Source: Sarcophilus harrisii (Eukaryota > Chordata > Mammalia > Dasyuromorphia > Dasyuridae). Taken from it: a stretch of DNA of 64,000 nt. The stretch is from the NCBI RefSeq assembly GCF_902635505.1, contig NC_045427.1, positions 621,438,665 to 621,502,664 of the forward strand, in the 5' to 3' direction. The notes beneath the pieces were generated by a model. That model ran no database searches, was not told the origin of the DNA, and worked only from the letters and a program-made list of their open reading frames with translations. Below are positions 22,866 through 34,447 of this stretch, in pieces. A program made the position numbers and the translations under genes. Within the stretch, counting starts at the first letter, position 1. Every line of letters starts with the position of its first letter.

Positions 22866-22989
22866 TAAATTGTCTATTCATTCTGATTTGCCTCGAGTGG
22901 CAGTCATTTAATGAGTAACTTATTCTTTCTCTCAAATTCTAGTAGCATTTGGGTCTCCTGCATTTTGATATTTAGTAGGATATGTGAGT

Positions 22990-23190
22990 AGACTCTAAAA
23001 ATAGGCAGTTGGGTTGCAGTTGAAGAGGTCCTAACTCCAGCCATGAAACTTTGAACAGATTATTCCATCTCTTTCAGTCTCAGTTTCCTCATCTGTAAAA
23101 TAGACATTAGTCTTTATGCTACCTGTCACAAGATTATTGAGACAAGCAAATAAAGTAATAGTATTTTGGACATGTTGCAGTACTACCAAA
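22990..23190 (+). repeat. MIR fragment
   Basis: Core is clear: tcagtctcagtttcctcatctgtaaaatagac, preceded by aactttgaacagattattcc and followed by tacctgtcacaagattattgaga. Confidence 0.8.
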
Positions 23191-23639
23191 ATAGAAACTA
23201 CAAATAAATATAAATAGCTTTTGAAAGAGTGTGAAAGAGTGGGTATAAAGTGTTTTGGTTTTTTTGCTTATTTGTTTATGTACATTCTAATATTTTTAAC
23301 AACTAATATGATTCATCTATTTGCATTGATAGAAGGATTTTTGATAACAGGGCTTTCCTACATCGATGAAATCCTGGATACAGACACATTCTTCAAAAAT
23401 AAATATATTTTCTTGACTCTTGAGCTTATCTTCTGCAGGCCAACTTGCAGTCCTGCCTGATCCTCCACAAAGTTTTTCATCAACTTCTAAGTTGTCTATG
23501 AAGCAGATAAAAAATGTTTAAAGCTCATTGAATTTTATATTAAAGTTATAAATGAAAACAACACTTTTATGGTTTTCACTTATAAAATAGATTAAAGAAT
23601 ACTTTAAATATTATTACCATCTAGTCAATAAAATAACTA

Positions 23640-24150
23640 TAACAGATATTAATAATAGAAAGCATCATTGTTATCTACAGAAATATGACTAAACAAATGG
23701 CAGTACATGAGTAAAATTGAATATTATTATGTCACAAGATAATGAATATGAAGAATATAAGAAAATAGAGGAACAAAACTTATATGAATTGGTTTAAAAG
23801 AAGTAGAACTAGGAAAACAATCCATACAATCACTATAATAATGCAAATGTAAAGAAAATTTGACAGCAAAATTTACTGGATTCTGAATAATTGAAATGAC
23901 CCAAGCTTGGTCCCAAAAAAGACATATGATAATATACCTACTTCTTCTCTTTTCTAGATTTAGGAGATTGAATGTGAACATTGCATAGCCTGTAGGAAAT
24001 GATCAATATGTTCATGAGTTTTGTTGAACTACTAAATAGGTGAACTATCTTTTCTTTTCTTTTTTTTTATTTGTTGTTATAGGAGGAGATTATAATGGAG
24101 TAAAATGTATATACTGAAAAACAAAGGTGATATAAAATGTAATATTTAAA
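23640..24150 (+). mobile_element. L1 LINE 3' end (old subfamily)
   Basis: Sense order of the older marsupial L1 terminus: aatattattatgtcacaagataatgaatatgaagaat, gaactaggaaaacaatccatacaatcactataataatg, cccaagcttggtcccaaaaaag, tttgttgaactactaaatagg, then a T-rich 3' UTR and the AT-rich end. 5'-truncated. Confidence 0.65.
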
Positions 24151-25354
24151 TAAAAGGTGATATAAAATGCATAAAGCATGTTTTTCCTCATTAAAATTGT
24201 ATTGAAATGTTTGCTTATATATATAGGTCAAGAAATGACCTACATTTCTTGATATATCCTCCTCTTTCCCTGAGAATCATCCTTTATAAAAATAAATGAA
24301 AGAAAACAAACATACCCACAAGCATATATGAATATTATTATCATTCAGTAAAGCTAACCCACAAATCAATTGGGTCTGACATTCTATGAAATGTGAAAAT
24401 TCATCATTCATTCTACTCCTTTTCAATGACAATTGAGAATTTGAGTTCTTTGGTTATATTGGACACTTATGAGCACTAAGACATTCTTGAAGCTGGGAAA
24501 ATATTCCTCCCAACCACTCCTCATTCAAACAAACTTCAATGACATTATCTTGGATTCCATAGCCAAGTGCCAAGAATTTGAAGTCCAATGGACCAATGCT
24601 CTCAGGATGTCAAGTCACAGCTCTTCTTATATTAACATCAAACCACAAAATCCCTCTAAATATAGAAGACTGATGACCAGGATTTTCATGAAGTTCTCAT
24701 ATCTCACCTTCCATACATTCCCAGAATGCTTAGCTTGAATAGCATGGCTGATTAATGTCCCAAGGTCTATTAGTTATTCAACTTTCTCATAACTCATTGT
24801 TTTCCGTTAATCATACTGGCATTTCTTCAGTTAACAATAAGTTTATATGATTATATATGAAAGTGATTATTATATTGCCTTGATTGTTGTTGCATTTAAT
24901 TTACATTTAATTTACAGATGTCCTATTCTGGGGCAGATTCTTTCCAAGATTAAGTTCTGCATGCCCTTTAGACATTTATCTAGGACCACATTTGGTTCCT
25001 GGAATTTCCAAATGGGTTTATAGTTTCACAGGCTAAGGCATGTCCTAAAATCACTGCCATACTATATCAGCTGCGCATTGCTGGTTGACATAGGGTCCTT
25101 TAATGGAGATTAAGCTTGATTCATTTCCAGAAAAATTTCTTAGGTTTAGCTTTTCTTCAAACTAAGGGAGGAACATCCTGAGGATATGGATACTTTTGAA
25201 GGAAAGAATTAAGAAAGTCATAGCTTGTTGATAATTCTTATTATCTGGTCTGTACAACATATACCATAGAGTGAAATATGGGTATTATAGAGGTGAATGG
25301 TCAAGCTATTACTATAGTAGTACTACTGAGGATTTCTGGAGAATGGCAAAATTG
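24151..25354. other. Unassigned non-coding stretch
   Basis: Contains a 10-bp perfect hairpin (24228-24252) and an 89-codon plus-strand frame (24469-24738) with no recognisable domain. No repeat family recognised. Confidence 0.35.
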
Positions 25355-25598
25355 CAAGTGTTTTCAGCTTTACAAAGTGCTTTACAAATATTATCTTGGT
25401 TAGTCTTCACAACAATCCTGGGAGATTTTGCTATTACTATCCTTATTTTACAGATTAAGAAACTGAGGCAGGCAGAAGTTAAATTACTTGTCCAAAATCA
25501 TACAGCTAGTAAATCCTGACACTGGTTTGAACTCAGTTCTGTCTGACTTCAGACTCAGCACACTATCCATTGTACCACTAGCTGCCTCTCTAGTAATT
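25355..25598 (-). repeat. MIR, near complete
   Basis: gtgctttacaaatattatcttgg, cacaacaatcctgggag, cttattttacagattaagaaactgaggcaggcag, catacagctagtaaatcctga, ttgaactcagttctgtctgacttcagactcagca, accactagctgcct. Confidence 0.9.
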
Positions 25599-25639
25599 TG
25601 TGAGTACAAATTATGACAATTTCCTTAGCCTATCATTCT

Positions 25640-26080
25640 AGCCTAGTTACAATTTAATGTCATTCTATTTTTCTAAACATCTCAATCTACCTGCTTCAAA
25701 ACATGCTACACTCTAGTTCCATGAAGCCTTTATTTAATCTTTTGATGGCTTTTTAAAAGCACAGATCACGTAGATAACATTTTTATCTTTTAATTGAGCA
25801 CTTGAATACATACTTTATTTTTTGAGTTGATTGTCCTAATATTTCATTTGCTAGAGCAGATTGCAACCCCCCATGTTTTCTCAATCTGTCCAATTGTTGA
25901 CCATGTCCTATGTATTCCTTGTAGAATGCATCAAAATATGAATTATTTGTAATACACTTTCCTTCTAGATTGTAACCCTGTGAGAGTAGAGACTGCACCC
26001 TACCAAAAACTTCCATTACTCAACCCAGTCCTCTGAGCTTCTTAACAAATATTTGTCAATTTAATGGTTGAATTTTGTAT
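25640..26080 (+). repeat. Possible L2/L3 3' relic
   Basis: ctagattgtaaccctgtgagagtagagactgc ... cttaacaaatatttgtcaatt resembles the LINE2 terminus, with less certain matches upstream. Confidence 0.35.
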
Positions 26081-26389
26081 TTCCTATTGGAACCTGAGAA
26101 AAAATTCCAAAATGAAAAAATATCTTAAAAGTATACAGCACTATTGTTATAAGGTTCAGCTATAATATAAATTAAATAAACTTTGACATAAGATACTAAC
26201 TATTGTTTCAAACATTATTTCTATGGGAAAACATTTCAATTTTTGACTGTCAGAAATGAATTTTGGGAGGATTAATATGGAAATTTGAAGCTAACCTGGG
26301 GAAGCTGGACCTTATCTGTTAACACTAGGAGATCAGAAATGTGCCCATATGTCAGTTTCACTTATCTTTTACTTATAGTCCCACAGCAG

Positions 26390-26560
26390 GATTGTTAACT
26401 TTTGGAGAACTGATAGAGCCTATGGATCCCTCTTCAGAAAAATCTCAGTGCAAATTTAAGCTTTAATAATTTTGAAGTATAAATGCTACAAACTCATAAT
26501 AAGCAATATCTGAAAGATTAACTATTTGAAAATTTAAAATATTGATGTTTCTTATTAAAA
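26390..26560 (+). mobile_element. hAT-like MITE fragment
   Basis: ttgttaacttttggagaactgatagagcctatggatccctcttcagaaaaatc follows a DNA-transposon consensus I recall that runs gttcttaacc ... gcctatggacccttctcagaata ... tgcataaaat. No termini preserved. Related copies are at 27275-27380 and 49209-49404. Confidence 0.4.
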
Positions 26561-26771
26561 TTCAATATGACTGTATTCATCTGTTATATATCATTTGAGT
26601 TCAACTAGATTTTCAAATTTTATGAAAACTTTCATCAACTACATTTGCAATCCCAGTCTTCAGATCATCCAGTGACGATTAGATGAGGTTTTTATATTTA
26701 CAGAGCAGTTTCCCTTTGATCTCACAAAAGTTTGATGGAGATGAATCAGGTGAAAACAAGGGGTATTTATT

Positions 26772-27005
26772 CAGTCATTTTTTATTTGTGTCTCACTTTC
26801 TATGACCCCATTTTGGGTTTTCTTAGCAAAGACGGTGGAATGGTTTGCAATTTCCTTCTCTAGCTTGTTTTTATAGATGAGGAACTGAGGCAAATAGGAT
26901 TGAATGATGTGCCCATAGTCACACAGCTAGGAAGTGCCCGAGGCCAGATTTGCACACCGGAGGACTCCAGACCTGACATACTATCCATTGTGTCACCTCA
27001 TTGTA
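26772..27005 (-). mobile_element. Marsupial tailed SINE
   Basis: Full-length reversed copy: tcagtcattttttatttgtgtctca, gaccccattttgggttttcttagcaaagac, atttccttctctagc, atgaggaactgaggcaaa, gtcacacagctaggaagtg, gccagatttgcacaccgg and tatccattgtgtcacctca. Confidence 0.88.
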
Positions 27006-27274
27006 GAGCTCTTCCTCTACAGATCTACCAATCTGACAAAGTGTCATCCTGAGCCTATTGCAGACTCAATGCATTTTCTGTTTGTATAATAGATAGATGT
27101 ATAAGATCACATCATATTATTAATGTATATAATTATATATAATACACATATTATCCAAAATTTCTAAAACCAAATAGATATGAAAAGAAATTTAATTCAA
27201 CTTTCAAATAATCCTTTTCTCTAAGTTTGTAGTATTTATATTTCCAAAGTTAATAAAACTTAAAAACTATACCA

Positions 27275-27380
27275 AGACTTTTGGGATAGCCTAAATATAA
27301 AATTGCAAAGGAAACCAATTTCTATTGAATTATAGTTATCACAATATTTAAAACAGAAAATAGTTTGTGGGAACCAAGTA
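27275..27380 (+). mobile_element. hAT-like MITE fragment
   Basis: attgcaaaggaaaccaatttctattgaattatagttatcacaatatttaaaaca matches the AT-rich interior of the same element family seen reversed at 49209-49404. Confidence 0.4.
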
Positions 27381-27404
27381 AAAACCTTTTTATTTTCTGT
27401 CATT

Positions 27405-27490
27405 CAACTAATGTCAGAAACAACATCTGAACCCATGCCTTCTTGATACTAATTTCAGGGCCCTAACTATTGTACCATACCATCATTCAA
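27405..27490 (-). repeat. MIR 5' end fragment
   Basis: aacatctgaacccatgccttcttgatactaatttcagggccctaactattgtaccatacc is the reversed MIR head and B-box region. Confidence 0.55.
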
Positions 27491-28381
27491 ATTAGATATA
27501 ACGAAAATAACCAATGTGATCCAGCTGAAAAATAACACATCCAGGGAAACCTTATCAAATCCAGGAAGTCCATGGAGGATTTGAAAAGTCACAAAATATC
27601 TGAGAATAATGCAATTTTCCATAGTATATGGTACTCCCCCAAAAAACTTGGGAGAGAATTGGGGACTGCTGCTGAAGGCCCACTTCAGAAAAGGAGAAAA
27701 CTTGCTCCTCTAGCCTGACTTGTGAGAAATGACATCTGGAAGAAAGCATACACTATTGCTTTATTTAGTGCCAAAATATTAGTTATTAGTATTAGTTATT
27801 TAGTACCAGAAAAGTAGGCTTGGATTCAGAATAGGATCCAATGGAGGATGATGGGAATATACTAAGAAGAAAAATAAAAGAGCTATGTTGATTTTGCAAT
27901 TAAAGCAAAGAAAGAGGGATAATATTAATAGACTACAAACATCTAATAAAAAGGACTAATTGAATCAGACCATCATAGTACCAGAATAGACCTTTAGAAA
28001 GTTCAGAACTACCAAAATCTTTTCTTGTACTTCTGTCAGATAAACTGACTATAAATCCAGACACTGGAATGCTCATATTTGGTATTCAGACAATCTTAGT
28101 GCTAACAATGATTAGTTTTATGTGGAAGAAGATATGTCTTTCTTTTCTGAGCTCCCTCTCCTGAAAATTAACCACTTGACCAGTTCCGCACAGTACGGGG
28201 TGAATAGGGCTTTTTACATGGCACAAAAATAATGATTAATGATCCCAGTTTACTATTTACCACCCGTACTCACCCCAAAGCTATTTTCTAGGCTGGTCTT
28301 GTCGCCACATGAAGACATCTGTGTATTTACAACCTTATTATTGGGCCAACACCAGATTGCTCTTAAGATAAGGAAGGGTCA
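27491..28381. other. Unassigned non-coding stretch
   Basis: No gene or repeat recognised. Confidence 0.4.
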
Positions 28382-28500
28382 GGGGATCATAGAATTTAGG
28401 ACTGGAAAAGAGATCCTAATTCATCAGATCTAAGTACTTTAATTTATAGAATAGGAAACTAGGAATTAGAGAAATGAAATGACTAGGTAAATGATACAGG
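28382..28500 (-). repeat. MIR/CORE-SINE fragment
   Basis: ggatcatagaatttaggactggaaaagagatcc ... ttatagaataggaaactaggaattagagaaatgaaatgactaggt is the reversed marsupial MIR tail and core. A (GGT)5 run follows at 28511-28526. Confidence 0.7.
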
Positions 28501-28549
28501 AAGTGGTGATGATGGTGGTGGTGGTATCAACCACAGCAGGAGTTGGATG

Positions 28550-29070
28550 CTTGTATAAAACCACACCTCAGAGTTTGCAAAGTGTTTTAGTCACATTTTT
28601 TTTAGGTGACCCTCACAATTCATCTCATAAGTGAGTTACTATGGCTACTTTTGTCCCCATTTTATATATGAAGAAACTGAGGCTCATAGAGGTAAAATAA
28701 CTAGTCCTCAAAAACATACATAACAGTAGTAGTAGCAACCATCCACATTTATGTAGTTTGTCTTTACAAGGCACTTTTCCTACATAACCTCATTTGATCC
28801 TCAAAACCACCCACTGAATTAGATACTACAGACAGTATTGTTCTCATCTTACAGATGAGACGAAATTGAAACTCTGAAAGGTTAAATGACTGTCCATAGT
28901 TATTAAGTGTCAGAGGAAGAATTTGAACATAACTCTCTCTAGCTGCAAAGCCAGTGTGTTTCCATTATGCCATACTTCTATCTCCACAATGGGTGAGTTA
29001 ACAATGTCAGGATTTGAACTCCGGTTTCTTATTTCAGTGCTCTAACCATTATTCCACAATTTGATCTTAC
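28550..29070 (-). repeat. MIR, split by another MIR
   Basis: 3' part and core at 28550-28725 (gagtttgcaaagtgttttagtcac, tatatgaagaaactgaggctcatagagg, aaaacatacataacagtag). The head portion resumes at about 28985-29070 (caatgtcaggatttgaactccggtttcttatttcagtgctctaaccattattcc). Confidence 0.65.
28735..28982 (-). repeat. MIR nested in MIR
   Basis: Long reversed MIR: ggcacttttcctacataacctcatttgatcctcaaaaccaccc, cttacagatgagacgaaattgaaactc, gtccatagttattaagtgtcagagg, ccagtgtgtttccattatgcc. Same orientation as the MIR it splits. Confidence 0.75.
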
Positions 29071-30309
29071 TTCTTACTGTAATTTAGAAGTTTGTGCTAA
29101 TATGGACCTTGGGCTACTATTCCAGTTATGACATATAGATTTTTCTATGCACAATAATAGAGACCAAATGCACCCAAATACCTGAAAACTTTCCTCCCTC
29201 CTTCCCCAAGATTTGAATAGTCCTATTTAATACAGGTTAAATTATATTATGTGCAGCGTAGACCTTAGAAGTGAGGGGTCAGATTATGATTCGACAGTTG
29301 TTAGTCTCTCCTCCTAAAAATATTTCTCATTTATAACACCTCCTATTAAACATAAAATTCTTAATAGAATTTAATCTATCATCAGTTCTTCAGAAAGACT
29401 GTCAGCATATGCATAAAAGACCTTGAGGGAAATGGAACACAGGACTAGTTCCTGGGGAGACACAGAGGCCCAAAGGAGGGGCTGATGAAAGGGGAGATGG
29501 AAACTCAACAAAGGGAAAATTCATAGGATCCAATATGAAGTGTGCGTTCTTGCTTTTCAATTGGCTGTATTGGATGGTGGAAGATGGAGAATGGGAGTAA
29601 AACTGAATGATTCTGGTCATTTATTTGCAAATGAAATGTCAAAGGATGTATTAATGAGCATTAGATATTTTTGATTAACAGCTCCAGCCTTAGAGTGACA
29701 GAGTTTGCATTGGCATTGCTGAATTAACACAGAGAGGAAATCAGGGAGACATGGGCAAAACAGAGAAAAGGAGATGTTTGGGATGAGCCAGTTCTCAGGA
29801 AATCCTCCAGACCAGACAAAAGTAACTATCTGATTGGGGAAACTCCATCAGTTGAGAAACATAAGCCTAAACCAGTCAAACACTGGAAGGCTTGTTGGAA
29901 GACCATTATGCTCTAGCCCTTGGGGAAATGGGGAAATAGAAGAGTAGCTCTCTGCCACTTTTTGGCTTGGTTTTGTTTATGAATTAGTGTTACAAAATAC
30001 TACTTCACCTAAGCTGTTGAATGGGATTTCTTTTGTAAGTTTCCACATAAAGGCTTAGGTTTGCATGGACCATGAAAAGTGAGCCACTTAAAACTTCCCT
30101 ACAAATGTACATAATCTCAGGAAGGCTTGAGTTTTGAGTAGATTTTATGTTTGATAAAAACTACCCATTGGACATTAAAGCAATATGAAAGAATAACCTT
30201 CTTATGCATAGTGAATCAAAGTGATCCTATTTGATCATGTGGTTGTGATCATGTAATAATATGTGATCATGCAACGCCATTATTTATAAATTTTTAGTAG
30301 CTTCTTATT
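29071..30309. other. Unassigned non-coding stretch
   Basis: No gene or repeat recognised. A 72-codon minus-strand frame at 29402-29620 has no known domain. Confidence 0.4.
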
Positions 30310-30800
30310 ACCTGTTGAATATAAATCAAACTCCTCTGCTTAACATTCAAGGTTTTTTATAGTTTGGTGCTCTCTTACATTTTAACCTTATCCCCTATCA
30401 TCTCCTTACATTCTCCACTCCAGCCAAATTAGACTATTATAAACTCCCATAGTGTAAGATTCCTCATTTTGGCTGACATGTTCTATTCCTCAAATTACTT
30501 TCCTTTCTCCCTTTGCCCACTAAAGTTCTTACCCTTCATTCAAAGACCAAGTCAAATGCCACCTCTTCCAGGAAGCATCTCCTGGTCCCCTCAGTTGTAA
30601 TGGCTTTTTTCTTTAGACTTTAATTTATGTTATATTGAAGGTACTTGCTTTGTTATATCATATATTATAGCTATATGTTAGTCATCTGTATTAGACAGTA
30701 GGTTCTTAGAGGTGAGAGATTGTGTCCAATCTAAAGTATGTATCTAGCCTAACATGTCACAGTATACTGCATAAGTGGATATCTAATAAATGTGTATTAT
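30310..30800 (+). repeat. L2 LINE 3' region, well preserved
   Basis: tataaatcaaactcctctgcttaacattcaaggttttttatagtttgg, ccactccagccaaattag, ttcaaagaccaagtcaaatgccacctcttccaggaagc, gacagtaggttcttagaggtgagagattgtg and aagtggatatctaataaatgtg: L2 order over nearly 500 bases. Confidence 0.85.
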
Positions 30801-30974
30801 ATGTACAATAGAAAGTCCTAGTTCAACTTAAGAATAGCCACTGGGACTAGGGTGATGGGAAATGATTGCTCAATTAGGGGCCACTGGCCAAGCATTCCTA
30901 GATGGGCACTATCCTGTTGAGACACAACCCTCTGAGGAAATGTCTATATGACATTTTGTTCTTTAAAGTGTCAG

Positions 30975-31125
30975 TGGTTCATACAATAGTATCATTTTAC
31001 AGATGAAGAAGTTGAAAATGAAAAAGATAATCACTTTTTCTGGGTCTCATAGTTAGTTAGTTGCAGAGGTTGGAGTAGATCTCTAAGTTGCTAGGGTGCT
31101 GGTCTTTCTATTTGTACCCCTTGAC
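30975..31125 (-). repeat. MIR fragment
   Basis: tcattttacagatgaagaagttgaaaatg, gggtctcatagttagttagttgcagagg, ctctaagttgctagggtgctgg: reversed core to head. Confidence 0.7.
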
Positions 31126-31257
31126 CTCAATTCCTAAAGTTCCTTTAACCCACTGTGACAATCAATCATCTCCTGACATATTTTTAGCATCCAACAGCAG
31201 TTCCTTCCTGACAGATTGAAATTACATCTATTTTTTTTTTCTAAATCATGGGCCTTT

Positions 31258-31415
31258 GAAAGAGTGGTAGTGGAAAGAACTATAGAATGAGTCAGGAAAA
31301 ATGAATTCAAATTTCAGCTCTGACACTAACCAACTTTTTATGTGACTTTGGGCACATTTATTAACCTTCACTATGCAACAACCTTGAAAAAATAAGTAAG
31401 ACTCTTGACAAAATG
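31258..31415 (+). repeat. MIR 5' half
   Basis: gagtggtagtggaaagaactatagaatgagtcagg, gaattcaaatttcagctctgacactaac, atgtgactttgggcac. Confidence 0.75.
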
Positions 31416-31439
31416 TGAATGTGTTTGGCACAGGCCAAA

Positions 31440-32485
31440 GCGTCCTCAACTTAGAGCCATGAGATTTGAGTTTGAATTTCTAACTTACCACTTATTTTTA
31501 TAGTAATAGCTTTTTATTTTTCAAAATGCATGTAAAAATGATTTTTAAGCATTCGCCCTTGCAAAACCTTGTATTTTGAATTTTTCTCTCCTTTCTCCTA
31601 GATAGCAAGTAACCCAATTAAACAAGTTAAACATGTTCAATTCTTCTTAATATATTTCCACATTTATCACGCTGTGTAAGAAAAGTCATATCAAAAGGGG
31701 AAAAAACAAACAAACAAAAAACAAAAGCAAATATCAAAAAAGTGAAATACTATGCTGTGATCCATACTCAGTCTCCATAGTCCTCCCTCCAGATGCAGAC
31801 GGCTTTTCCCATCACAACTCTATTGGAATTGGCCTGAATCACCTCATTGTTGAAAAGAGCCACATCCATTAAAATCGATCATCATATAATCTTGTTGTTT
31901 TTTGTACAACGTTCTCTTGCTTCTTCTCACTTCACTAAGCATCAGCTTATGTAAGTCTTTCCCTGCTTTTTGGAAATCAGCTATTCATCATTTCCTTTAG
32001 ATTAATGATGTTCTATAACATTCATATATACCATTATTATTCAGCTCTTCCCCAACTGATGGACATCCACTTAACTTCCAATTCTTTGTCATCATAAAAA
32101 GAACTGCTACAAATATTTTATGTGTGTTCTTTTCCCCTATTTTATGAATTTTTGGAATACAGACCAAATAATGGCACTGCTAGATTAAAGGTTAGGCACA
32201 GTTTGATAGCCATTTGGGTATGTTCCAAATTGTTTTCCAGAATGGTTGGATGAGTTCACAGCTCCACCAACTGTGACTTAGTGTTTTCCCCTCCTATATT
32301 GTTATTATCTTTTCCTATTCTCTTAGTCAATGTGAGAGGTGTGAAGTTCTAGCCTGCCTCTTACTAGTTGTATGACTTTGGACAAATCACTCAAAGTTTC
32401 TGAGCTTCAGTTTCTATATCTGTAAAAATGATGACTTTGGTGATTCCTATCCTCTCTGCCGAGTTCAAGGCATATGATTTTATAA
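31440..32485 (+). repeat. MIR, split by an L1
   Basis: Head and B-box part at 31440-31494 (gagatttgagtttgaatttctaacttaccactta). The middle, core and tail resume at 32347-32485 (gcctcttactagttgtatgactttggacaaatcactc, cttcagtttctatatctgtaaaaatgatg). The segment repeated on both sides is the L1 target-site duplication. Confidence 0.85.
31495..32346 (-). mobile_element. 5'-truncated L1 inserted in a MIR
   Basis: Reversed: T-tract at the left edge, 3' UTR (gcattcgcccttgcaaaaccttgtattttgaa), then ORF2 C-terminal sequence (tccattaaaatcgatcatcatat, cacttcactaagcatcagcttatgtaagtc, ccaactgatggacatcc, aaaggttaggcacag, gttccaaattgttttccagaatggttgg). The flanking 17-bp duplication, 31478-31494 and 32347-32363, matches at 13 of 17 bases, so the insertion is old. 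Confidence 0.9.
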
Positions 32486-32596
32486 TCTGGAAAACCAAGA
32501 TATTAGACAAGAATTGTAAAGTTCCTTCCTGTTCTTATAATTAGCAAATATCAACATGTCCATGAGCTGAATCTCTTGGGTAATAATTTAAATTGA

Positions 32597-32622
32597 ATCC
32601 CCAGTCTGAGTAGACTGGGGAT
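32597..32622. other. Perfect 10-bp hairpin
   Basis: ATCCCCAGTC and its exact complement GACTGGGGAT separated by the 6-base loop tgagta. Unusually GC-rich for the surroundings. Function unknown. Confidence 0.6.
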
Positions 32623-32984
32623 AATGCTAAGGGAAGTTGTCCTACTTCACATTCAAAAACACTTTCTCATCATTCAACCTGGCCTTCCACTTAAAATTTT
32701 TTGAATATGGTCAGGGAGAAGTAAAGAGGGGTTGACCACCCAACCTAGAATTGACTGTGTGAGGGCGTGAAGGGTCAAGGAATAGGGGAAATAGGGCACA
32801 GAGAGAATTTGAGGAAACAGGGCAAAGTTAACAGACTCATTTGTTATCTTACACAGAAGAGACTAAATCCAAACAAAGAAGATTTATATGTCACCATCAG
32901 GTTAAATAATCATGGAAATTTGTATGGTATTCTCATTTTATTCTATTTGCCTCTATTCCTTCTTTTCTATTTTTAAAAAAAGTT

Positions 32985-33110
32985 CCAGAAAGAGGAGTGA
33001 ACTTGAAATCACAAGCTGGGTTTACATCAAAGCTTTGATATTTTTTAGATGACAATGAAGTAGCCATTTTACATTTCCTCACCTGCACATAATTGAAATG
33101 ATATCCCTTT
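32985..33110 (+). repeat. MIR-like fragment
   Basis: ggagtgaacttgaaatcacaagctgggtttacatc, then tagccattttacatttcctcacctgcac. Degenerate. Confidence 0.4.
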
Positions 33111-33426
33111 GCTTTATTTACCTCACTAAGCTAAGGGATTATAACCCTTCCATGTTACATAAAGATACATCATTATTATTATGGGTCAGGGATATTGTTG
33201 AAGGATACTCATTCAGGCATATCCAACTCTGGATAAGATGGCATGGAGGGTTTTGAATTCCCTCAGATCCTATGATATACCTTTCCATGATCACTGATAA
33301 AAATTTTTTTGAGTCAGTTTATTTAATGAATTTAATTTAGGTGCAAAGAATGTCATTTTTCCTTTTAGATTATTCATAAAGATATTAAAAAAAACTATTT
33401 TCTGGGCCTATTTCAGTTTATTGAAG

Positions 33427-33447
33427 TTGTGTGTGTGTGTGTGTGTG
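33427..33447. repeat. (GT)10 microsatellite
   Basis: Pure GT alternation. Confidence 0.9.
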
Positions 33448-33484
33448 ATGTTTTGGCATGTGATTAGTTCCCAAGATGTAGAAA

Positions 33485-34440
33485 GCAGTTATGGCATTGA
33501 AAGTGCACAGTGGGGAAAACTGGAACAGTAATGTATTGTTGGTGGAGTTAAGAAATGATCCAACCATTTTGTAGAACAATTTAGAACTATGCACAAAGGT
33601 CTATAAAACTATGCATATCCTTTGATCCAGCAGTGTGTCTACTGAGCCTGTATCCCAAAGAGATTATAAAAACGGGAAAAGGGACCCACACATGTAAATA
33701 TGTTTGTAGCACCCCTTTTTGTAGTGGTAAAGAACTGGAAAGTAAGTGAATGCCCATCAGTTGTGGAATGGCTGAATAAATTATGGTATATGAATATGGA
33801 ATGTTATTTGTTATATGGAATATTATTGCTCTATAAGAAATAATGAGCAGCTTGATTTTAGGAAAATCTGGACTTATATGAACTAAGTGAAGTGAGCAAA
33901 ACCAAGAGAATATTGTATACAATAACAAAATTATATGATGATCAACTATAATGGATTTGGTTCTTTTCAACAATGAGATGATGGAAGGCAGTTCTAATAA
34001 ACTTGTGATGGAAAGTGCCATCTGCATCCAGAGAGAACTATGGAGATGGAATGTGGATCAAAGCATGGCATTTTCATCTTTTGTTGTTGTTTGCTTGTCT
34101 TTTTTTTTCTTTCTTTCTCATGTTTTTTTTCCTCCTGTTGATCTGATTTTTCTTGTGTAGCATGATCAATATGAAAATATGTTTAGAAGCATTACACATA
34201 CTTAACCCATATCAGATTGCTTGCTGTCTTAGAGAAGGGGAACAGGAGGAGAGAGGGAGAAAAAACTGGAATACAAGGTTTTGCAAAGGTGAATGTTGAA
34301 AACTATCTTTGTCTGTATTTGGAAAAATAAAATACTATTTTAAAAAAAAAAAGGAAGTGCAAAGTGCACAGTATTTGCAATCAAATCTCTGGGTTTAATA
34401 CTATCTCTGACATTAACTAGTTGTTTGACTTTGGTGAAAT
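33485..34440 (+). repeat. MIR, split by an L1
   Basis: Head at 33485-33511 (agcagttatggcattgaaagtgcacagt). Continuation after the L1 from 34361 (gtatttgcaatcaaatctctgggtttaatactatctctgacattaactagttgtttgac). Confidence 0.75.
33512..34360 (+). mobile_element. 5'-truncated L1, poly(A), with duplication
   Basis: Begins in ORF2 (tgtattgttggtggag, ccaaccattttgtagaaca, ctttgatccagcagtgtgtct), runs through the ORF2 C-terminus (gtggaatggctgaataaattatgg, gtgaagtgagcaaaaccaagag) and the 3' UTR, and ends ggttttgcaaaggtgaatgttgaaaact ... aataaaatact plus an A-tract at about 34342-34352. An exact 12-bp duplication, AAAGTGCACAGT, lies at 33500-33511 and 34361-34372, and a degraded longer match of about 20 bases is likely. 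Short frames remain on both strands, none functional. Confidence 0.92.
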
Positions 34441-34447
34441 TAAAATC

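Noticed and set aside
24469-24738. 89-codon ORF as a small gene
   Set aside because: No recognisable domain, no splice or promoter context, and length expected by chance in this much sequence.
33587-34160. 146-codon minus ORF and 69-codon plus ORF
   Set aside because: Antisense and sense shadows of an L1 3' end.
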